A DNA stretch of 22,335 nucleotides, from the NCBI GenBank assembly GCA_002811675.1, contig PDIM01000062.1, forward strand, positions 1 to 22,335, given 5' to 3'. A model generated the notes under the pieces. It worked only from the letters and a program-made list of their open reading frames with translations. It was not told the DNA's origin and searched no databases. Every line of letters begins with the position of its first letter. The first letter of the stretch is position 1. Below, piece by piece: positions 6,988-11,459 of the stretch. The stretch comes from Ichthyosporea sp. XGB-2017a. Its lineage: Eukaryota; Opisthokonta; Ichthyosporea. The position numbers and the translations under genes are program-made.

Positions 6988-7447
6988 TACAAAATTTGGG
7001 ATCACTTCCAGCACCCCCTGTTGAATCACCTGAACGTATTTTCTGAACAAGCTGCATGTCTTTAGGCATGATAGTAACCCTTTTTGCATGAATAGCCTCC
7101 AAGTTGGACATTTCAAAAAGACTAACTAGGTATGCTTCAGATGCAGATTGCAAGGCTCTCATAGCCTGATTAGTGAGACGTACATTTCTACCGTCTAGAT
7201 TTCCTACGCTGATGTCTTGACAAATCTCTCTGACAAGTCTTGAAAAAGGCAACTTACGTATCAATTCTTCTGTCGATTTTTGATTCCTTCTGATTTCTCT
7301 CAAGGCAACCGTACCAGGTCTGTATCTATGGGGCTTCTTGACACCACCGGTAGCAGGAGCGGATTTTCTAGCCGATTTTGTAGCCAAATGTTTTCTAGGA
7401 GCCTTTCCCCCGTTGCCAAGTCGGGCAGTTTGTTTTGTTCTCGCCAT
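6977..7447 (-). CDS. H3: Histone H3, viral, with altered tail, loop 1 and C-terminus
   Basis: A 156-aa protein clearly of the H3 family. The N-terminal tail is almost canonical ([35 protein letters not shown]), and [13 protein letters not shown] is intact in the fold. In H3 numbering K4, K14, K18, K23, K27, K36, K56 and K122 are kept. K9-S10-T11 is replaced by L-G-N, and the region of K79 reads QDIS, so K79 is also lost. Loop 1 between the first two fold helices is about six residues longer ([13 protein letters not shown]). C110 is Glu. The usual end is replaced by an 18-residue Gly/Ser-rich tail with one Cys. H3 packs DNA with H4; no H4, H2A or H2B is in the window. An in-frame TGA lies just upstream of ATG 7447, fixing the start. 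It is much closer to eukaryotic H3 than to the fused histones of marseilleviruses, suggesting capture from a host. Confidence 0.97.
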   Translation of the reverse strand: MARTKQTARLGNGGKAPRKHLATKSARKSAPATGGVKKPHRYRPGTVALREIRRNQKSTEELIRKLPFSRLVREICQDISVGNLDGRNVRLTNQAMRALQSASEAYLVSLFEMSNLEAIHAKRVTIMPKDMQLVQKIRSGDSTGGAGSDPKFCSNI

Positions 7448-7504
7448 GCTTTCACGGTTTCACAATGCTTTCACGGTTTCAGGATACTTTCACAGTGTTT
7501 GGTT
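7448..7504 (-). repeat. 19-base tandem repeat directly upstream of the H3 start
   Basis: Units at 7448-7466, 7467-7485 and 7486-7504; the first two share GCTTTCACGGTTTCA and the third is degenerate. The array abuts the H3 start codon, so it forms the 5' leader or promoter-proximal region. It is not coding, because an in-frame stop interrupts it. A regulatory role is possible but not shown. Confidence 0.75.
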
Positions 7505-7595
7505 TCCTATGAGACAAATCTGAAATTTATTTTTTCACAAAATTAATTAAACGGAAAAAAGAAATTTTTGGGTTTTGCTACCTCCCTTTTATACT

Positions 7596-7611
7596 TTTTC
7601 TGGATAGAAAA
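7596..7611 (-). terminator. Short hairpin 3' of the coiled-coil gene
   Basis: Arms TTTTCT (7596-7601) and AGAAAA (7606-7611), 4-base loop, 19 bases past the stop. Weak alone. Confidence 0.3.
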
Positions 7612-7615
7612 TTAA

Positions 7616-7643
7616 TTAGTAGCAAGCACTTAGTAGCAAGCGC
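7616..7643 (-). repeat. 14-base tandem duplication meeting at a stop codon
   Basis: TTAGTAGCAAGCAC (7616-7629) and TTAGTAGCAAGCGC (7630-7643) differ at one base. The second copy contains the stop and last codons of the coiled-coil gene; the first lies just past the stop. Confidence 0.9.
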
Positions 7644-8970
7644 ATACAGAGTAATGATGGTAAAACTTGGTATAGTCTGGCTCCCCAGCAGCTGGAATAG
7701 TGTATCCCTTTGAGTCCTTTTCCCCCTTAGACTTTATAGAAGTCCACCGACCTTGGTACCACTTCTTCCCTTTGGCGTGACAATTTCTCGGACACTCTGT
7801 TTGAGCTTGATTGTTATTCATGATCATCTTATCAGTAATGATATCTTTGACCAGCTCACTTTCCATAGTCTTTTGGTTGATCAATTTCGCCTGCTCCTGC
7901 TCTTTTTGAGCTATTAACACAAGTCGCGCTTTGCTTTCATTCTCGGCCTGTATTTGCTTCAGCTCAAGCTGGGCCAACTTGGCACGTGTTTCCCGCTCCT
8001 TGCGTTCAATTTCTGCTTTGGCAGCGGCACTGGCTAACCTCTTTTGCTTGTCCAGGTTTTGTTGTTCGGCAATGAGGCGCTGTCGCTCCGCATTCAGAGC
8101 GGCCTTTTCTCTGTCCCACTTGGCTTTGAGTGCATCAATTTCTTGCTGATACTTGAGAATCTCTGCATCTAATTTAGACTTCTTCTCTTCCATAACAGCA
8201 GATGCTGCCTCGTTACGGGCTAGCTGGGCATCAGCTCGGCTCTTAATGCGGTCAGTCCTAGCCTTTTGCCTCCTTGCAGCTTCATCTGCGAGAACCTGGT
8301 CTTTAGAGCTCTTCTGGAGGCTGGCATTGTACTCAATTTTCTTACAGTCTTTCACTTCACTATCGTACTTTGTTTTCATTTCAGACTCCACTGTTGCCCT
8401 AACACCGTCACAGGAATTGGTTTCCTTCTGTTTGAGTAAATCACGCTTCCGCATACCACAGGAGGTCAAGTCTGTGGTCAACTCTGAGAGTTTTTTGCGT
8501 AGACTGGAGATGAATGACGTGCAATCCTCTGTTATTGTGGTCGCGGGTTTCTGTTGAGGATCTTTCTTTGTAGAAGTTTTCTTTGCGTCTTCCAACGCTT
8601 TTTGCCTCTCCTTTTCTAATTTTGCTAAGCGCTCAGCCTCCAACCGGTCTTCCTCGTCAAATGCTTCTTGTATTTCGCTCCAGTCATTATCTATTACGTC
8701 CATGAATTCTTCAGGGGAAACTCCTTTTCTTTCAGTGTAAAGTGTACACCGGTCCGTGTATTTACTTTGCTCTTCTTCATCTATACTGGAATACTTCCTC
8801 ACAACAAAGAAAATTGCAACATACGCAACAAGTGCAAGTGCCACTTTGGCTGGGATTGCTAATACCGGGACGACCAGTAACACTGCAGATACCAGAGGTA
8901 TTACATAGCGGTATTTGAATAACAGATTCTTATATTGGAGATACTTTTCGACTGTCTCTGCACAAGTCAT
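7630..8970 (-). CDS. Membrane-anchored coiled-coil protein, unknown
   Basis: A 446-aa protein. Two adjacent hydrophobic segments at about 22-40 and 42-57 form a membrane hairpin. Residues about 100-140 and 155-385 are strongly charged, Ala/Glu/Lys/Gln-rich and lack helix breakers for long stretches, as in a long coiled coil (KAEIERKERETRAKLAQLE). The last about 55 residues form a compact Cys/Trp/Tyr-rich end (ECPRNC, KWYQGRW, YHHYSVCACY) that could be a disulfide-bonded or metal-binding head. The architecture suggests a virion membrane or scaffold protein that projects a rod from a membrane. No family recognised. It diverges from the 59-aa gene at 9062. The gene ends in a 14-base tandem duplication that includes its stop codon. 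Confidence 0.85.
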   Translation of the reverse strand: MTCAETVEKYLQYKNLLFKYRYVIPLVSAVLLVVPVLAIPAKVALALVAYVAIFFVVRKYSSIDEEEQSKYTDRCTLYTERKGVSPEEFMDVIDNDWSEIQEAFDEEDRLEAERLAKLEKERQKALEDAKKTSTKKDPQQKPATTITEDCTSFISSLRKKLSELTTDLTSCGMRKRDLLKQKETNSCDGVRATVESEMKTKYDSEVKDCKKIEYNASLQKSSKDQVLADEAARRQKARTDRIKSRADAQLARNEAASAVMEEKKSKLDAEILKYQQEIDALKAKWDREKAALNAERQRLIAEQQNLDKQKRLASAAAKAEIERKERETRAKLAQLELKQIQAENESKARLVLIAQKEQEQAKLINQKTMESELVKDIITDKMIMNNNQAQTECPRNCHAKGKKWYQGRWTSIKSKGEKDSKGYTIPAAGEPDYTKFYHHYSVCACY

Positions 8971-9061
8971 TTTTACTTATTTTTCTTCTAATGATAGTGA
9001 AATAATTTAATTTTAAAAACTGAAAAACTTTTGTAAAATTTTGTAAAATTACAAAGAGAAA
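8971..9061. promoter_or_regulatory. Divergent promoter gap with 10-base tandem repeat
   Basis: 91 AT-rich bases between the coiled-coil gene (minus) and the 59-aa gene (plus). TTGTAAAATT occurs twice in tandem at 9031-9050, ahead of the plus-strand gene. No named promoter motif recognised. Confidence 0.45.
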
Positions 9062-9241
9062 ATGAGAGAAACCAAACTTGGAAACAAACTCTTTCTGGCA
9101 AACCAGAAAAATAGGATATCCAAAATGTTGGTAGAAGCTGAATTGAGAGGCCCCATCAAGGAATACGCTCTACCAGCTGTTCCACAACCCAAACCAGTTT
9201 GTAAAAATAAAAATCAAAACAAAATGGACTGCAGCGAGTGA
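9062..9241 (+). CDS. 59-aa small basic protein, unknown
   Basis: Open frame ATG 9062 to TGA 9241. The protein begins MRETKLGNKLFLANQKN and ends KMDCSE, with many Lys/Asn/Gln, a Pro-rich stretch near residues 38-46 (PAVPQPKPV) and two Cys. It exactly fills the otherwise empty stretch between two neighbours: 91 bases after the coiled-coil gene start and 14 bases before the metallopeptidase stop. The leader just before ATG (AAAGAGAAA) is A-rich like those of neighbouring genes. It is too short for homology to be judged by eye, and no domain is evident. The fit, the AT-poorer composition and the leader make it a likely real gene. Confidence 0.65.
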   Translation: MRETKLGNKLFLANQKNRISKMLVEAELRGPIKEYALPAVPQPKPVCKNKNQNKMDCSE

Positions 9242-9255
9242 ATTCAGCGGGAATT

Positions 9256-9804
9256 TTAAATCACCTTCCCATCAATAAGCATACCGCAAAAGCATTCCTT
9301 CTGAGCGGCAAAGTTTGTATTTTCCACTAGCCCATGACCTTCTGCCACCGCCATTACTTTCTGGAAGTTGGTTTTAAACTCTGCGTTGTGTCCATACGTA
9401 ACAGTGGAAAGATGGGTAAGCTCGTGCAATAAAACAAGGTTCATCATATTTTCATTACTGTGAATTTCCCCAGTGCGTTTGTCCCTTAAACACAAATTAG
9501 CATGTTTTTTATTTTCAATGTAACTGGTAAGACCAAAAGGGTTGTATGGAGTGCTTTCTCGTATCCCTCTTGGGTTCCAGTTGTCCTTCATTCTTTTCAC
9601 CCAGTCTTCCTCCGGTGGGAGCAACTTGAACAGCTTCTCAACTAATTGCTCTTGCCTGGCAAGTACATTGGCTGCTTTTTCAGGATCCTTCTGCCCCTTT
9701 AGGACATAGTAACTTTTCCCATTACTAGCTTTAACTAAGATATGGTCACTGCGTATGAAGAAGTAATAAACTAGAAATGCTAACAGAAGATAGGCAACTA
9801 ACAT
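9256..9804 (-). CDS. Membrane-anchored HExxH zinc metallopeptidase (WLM/SprT-like)
   Basis: A 182-aa protein. Residues 2-17 are a hydrophobic N-terminal anchor (LVAYLLLAFLVYYFFI). The zinc site is HELTH (127-131) with the third ligand H139 in TYGHNAEF, a spacing seen in WLM/SprT-type peptidases. Upstream NLCLRDKRTGEIH leads into the helix, and near the end C171 and C173 (ECFCGMLIDG) form another conserved-looking pair. Small anchored peptidases of this style are widespread in large DNA viruses and are thought to act in virion maturation or protein processing; that role is inferred. The active site is complete. It converges with the 59-aa gene, 14 bases apart. Confidence 0.87.
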   Translation of the reverse strand: MLVAYLLLAFLVYYFFIRSDHILVKASNGKSYYVLKGQKDPEKAANVLARQEQLVEKLFKLLPPEEDWVKRMKDNWNPRGIRESTPYNPFGLTSYIENKKHANLCLRDKRTGEIHSNENMMNLVLLHELTHLSTVTYGHNAEFKTNFQKVMAVAEGHGLVENTNFAAQKECFCGMLIDGKVI

Positions 9805-9876
9805 TTCGACTTTATTCTTTATGAAAGAAATAACTTTAAAAGAATTTTCACGTTTAAAAATGCGAGGTTTCTTTTC

Positions 9877-9916
9877 GATTTTTCAAAAATTTTAAAATAT
9901 TATTTTTTGAAAAATC
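9877..9916 (-). terminator. Strong AT hairpin, 13-bp perfect stem
   Basis: Arms GATTTTTCAAAAA (9877-9889) and TTTTTGAAAAATC (9904-9916), 14-base loop. It lies 18 bases past the stop of the acidic protein gene and about 70 bases ahead of the metallopeptidase start, both on minus. It is the longest perfect stem found in the window and fits a transcript 3'-end signal. Confidence 0.65.
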
Positions 9917-9934
9917 AATGCGAACTGCCCTAAT

Positions 9935-10258
9935 TTACTTACCATCATCACTGAGAAGAGACTCATCATCCGGTCCTTCATGGTCCGAATCAGACTCTTC
10001 ATCATCGCTCATTCCGTTGTAGTCATTGAGAATATCACCCACGATGTCAAGATAATTGGCATACATTTGCACTCTGGCGTCTTTTAACTCCACACGCTTC
10101 TGCATTCTGGAAAGAGGGAGATTGTCCTCCCCAAGGGAAGCGTCGGGGTCATCCTCGATACCTTCAAGCTTGCGAGAAATGTTCAAGGTTTGTTGAACTG
10201 TTTTGACCAAGTCATTTTCAATTTTTGTTTTCAAGTCTTCCAATTTGTTGATATCCAT
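9935..10258 (-). CDS. Acidic-tailed helical protein, unknown
   Basis: A 107-aa protein. The first about 35 residues are helical (MDINKLEDLKTKIENDLVKTV begins the protein), a second helical part spans about 52-80 (RMQKRVELKDARVQMYANYLDIVGDIL in part), and the last about 25 residues are Asp/Glu/Ser-rich (DDEESDSDHEGPDDESLLSDD). Such acidic tails can mimic DNA or bind histones or basic proteins, and this virus has an H3 gene, but that link is speculative. It is followed by a strong hairpin and lies 70 bases downstream of the second SAP-like gene on the same strand. No family recognised. Confidence 0.7.
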   Translation of the reverse strand: MDINKLEDLKTKIENDLVKTVQQTLNISRKLEGIEDDPDASLGEDNLPLSRMQKRVELKDARVQMYANYLDIVGDILNDYNGMSDDEESDSDHEGPDDESLLSDDGK

Positions 10259-10328
10259 TTCTTTTTTAAGCTCTGCAAAACAAAAACATTTTGAAATTTA
10301 AACGCACGCAGTAAGTTTTTCTTCTAAT

Positions 10329-10565
10329 TCACGGACAAGCTTCACCAGAACCATTCGCTTTCCGGCGCAAACACGCTTCACGCTGCCTAGAAAGTCTACG
10401 CTTTTCCTCATTGAATGCAGACCCCAATAGCATACACAACTGCTCTCGAGTTTTTTTCTCGTAAGGGATGCTCATAGACTTGGCAAAGTCTTGAAGGTCT
10501 TTCAGGGAGTGCTGCTTCTTTCCCCCCTTGCAATTCTTTGCATCAAATTTTTGTTTGATAGTCAT
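10329..10565 (-). CDS. Second SAP-like small protein
   Basis: A 78-aa basic protein. HSLKDLQDFAKSMSIPYEKK then TREQLCMLLGSAFNEEKRR forms a SAP-like helix-loop-helix, followed by an Arg/Lys-rich tail. It aligns with the C-terminal half of the protein at 6563-6943 (shared D-L-x-x-F-x-K, K-x-E-x-L-C, FN-x-E), so the two look like paralogues; this one lacks the GGHPV repeat. Nucleic-acid binding is likely from the fold and the charge. The start codon is overlapped by a hairpin that may end the upstream gene. It belongs to a run of minus-strand genes spaced under 75 bases. Confidence 0.72.
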   Translation of the reverse strand: MTIKQKFDAKNCKGGKKQHSLKDLQDFAKSMSIPYEKKTREQLCMLLGSAFNEEKRRLSRQREACLRRKANGSGEACP

Positions 10566-10593
10566 TTGTTTAGCTTTTTAAGTTTAAACAAAT
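10564..10593 (-). terminator. Hairpin between the 76-aa and SAP-like genes
   Basis: Perfect 9-bp arms ATTTGTTTA (10564-10572) and TAAACAAAT (10585-10593), 12-base loop, 38 bases past the stop of the 76-aa gene. It overlaps the start codon of the SAP-like gene (10563-10565), so it could also affect that gene's translation. Confidence 0.45.
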
Positions 10594-10631
10594 ATATTTT
10601 TCACGAAAACATAAACATACTTACTACTCAT

Positions 10632-10862
10632 CTAAACATATTTTATTTTAATGACGGGTTGGGGCCTCTCAGATTTTCTCGTCTTTCCGGGGAAAAGACC
10701 AAACCACTTCGTATATACGTTTTTGCCATCATCCACTATAGTTCTACACCATGTAGAAAGCGTGAGTGTGGAACTTTCTACACACATGCCGTGTTCTTCC
10801 CAATTTTTTCTTTGGTCTAGCCCCAGTGTAATTTCGCTCTTCAAGTTCTTCGGATCCACCAT
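10632..10862 (-). CDS. 76-aa protein, unknown
   Basis: The start is taken at ATG 10862 (MVDPKNLKSEITLGLDQ); a longer reading needs TTG at 10898. The protein has two Cys (GMCVES, STWCRT) and several Trp, and ends in a basic/aromatic part (KWFGLFPGKTRKSERPQP). The mix of aromatic and basic residues suggests a small folded or nucleic-acid-binding protein, but no family is recognised. An overlapping plus-strand frame exists; the minus reading is preferred because it continues the minus-strand gene run and carries an A-rich leader directly before ATG. Confidence 0.6.
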   Translation of the reverse strand: MVDPKNLKSEITLGLDQRKNWEEHGMCVESSTLTLSTWCRTIVDDGKNVYTKWFGLFPGKTRKSERPQPVIKIKYV

Positions 10863-10910
10863 TGTTTTTTTATTTTGGAAAAGATAATATTTTTGCAAAA
10901 GTCACGAAAA

Positions 10911-10949
10911 CTAAGCGTAAGAAAAGTAAGCTAAGCGTAAGAAAGTAAG
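10911..10949 (-). repeat. 20/19-base tandem duplication meeting at a stop codon
   Basis: Two copies beginning CTAAGCGTAAGAA (10911-10930 and 10931-10949), differing by one A. The second copy contains the last codons and the TAG stop of the F-box gene; the first copy starts immediately past the stop. Confidence 0.9.
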
Positions 10950-11374
10950 CAGCCTATAATATTTGTCAGGAAATAGTCAAAAGTGTTTCTAGAGAATTTA
11001 TTCTTTATCATAGGGGCTATGATGTCAATAAGATAGTCGAACAGGTATTGCTTGTCATCACAATTAAGTAGTACATTTTTCAAAAGGACGAGATCAAAGG
11101 AATGTTTTACAAGGTCCTCTTTCGTAAATTCAATTTCGTTTAGTCTACGGAACCTGGGTATGTATCCACCTTCCTGGAAAAAGTGTTTTAAATTGTCACT
11201 TTTCTTTGCACTCCCAAGTTTCTTCATGTTCTCCATCCTGTTTTTTTGGCGAAGTCTAGGAATATTACACACATTATTAAATTTTTTATTAACTAAAGAC
11301 ACGTTCCTTAAACTGGTGTCCAGCTTTCCGAAAACTTGTTCTAATATTTCAGGGGGTAGCTCACATATATTCAT
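10931..11374 (-). CDS. F-box protein
   Basis: A 147-aa protein. The N-terminal F-box is clear: LPPEILEQVFGKLD, then LRNVSLVNKKFNNVCN and a following basic stretch. F-boxes dock onto Skp1 in SCF ubiquitin ligases, so viral copies generally redirect host ubiquitination. The remaining about 100 residues have no recognised substrate-binding repeat; they are basic, then helical, and end in a hydrophobic DYFLTNIIGCLLSYA. It sits just downstream of the ribonucleotide reductase gene on the same strand, 85 bases apart, and near the ankyrin gene. Target unknown. The C-terminal codons and stop are part of a tandem micro-duplication. Confidence 0.83.
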   Translation of the reverse strand: MNICELPPEILEQVFGKLDTSLRNVSLVNKKFNNVCNIPRLRQKNRMENMKKLGSAKKSDNLKHFFQEGGYIPRFRRLNEIEFTKEDLVKHSFDLVLLKNVLLNCDDKQYLFDYLIDIIAPMIKNKFSRNTFDYFLTNIIGCLLSYA

Positions 11375-11421
11375 TTTTTACGCAATTACACAACTACTAC
11401 ATAAACACATTACACAAAAAG

Positions 11422-11439
11422 GAAAATAAAATAATTTTC
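11422..11439 (-). terminator. Short hairpin 3' of the ribonucleotide reductase gene
   Basis: Arms GAAAAT (11422-11427) and ATTTTC (11434-11439), 6-base loop, 20 bases past the stop. Weak alone but repeats the pattern at other gene ends. Confidence 0.35.
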
Positions 11440-11459
11440 AAAAAAATGTGACCTATCTT

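Noticed and set aside
8153-8557. 134-aa plus frame inside the coiled-coil gene
   Set aside because: Reverse complement of heptad-rich coding sequence often gives long Ser/Leu/Arg-rich frames; the minus reading has clear architecture.
10651-10887. 78-aa plus frame opposite the 76-aa gene
   Set aside because: The minus reading continues a run of minus genes and has an A-rich leader; the plus reading is hydrophobic and Ser-rich with no leader. Not fully excluded.
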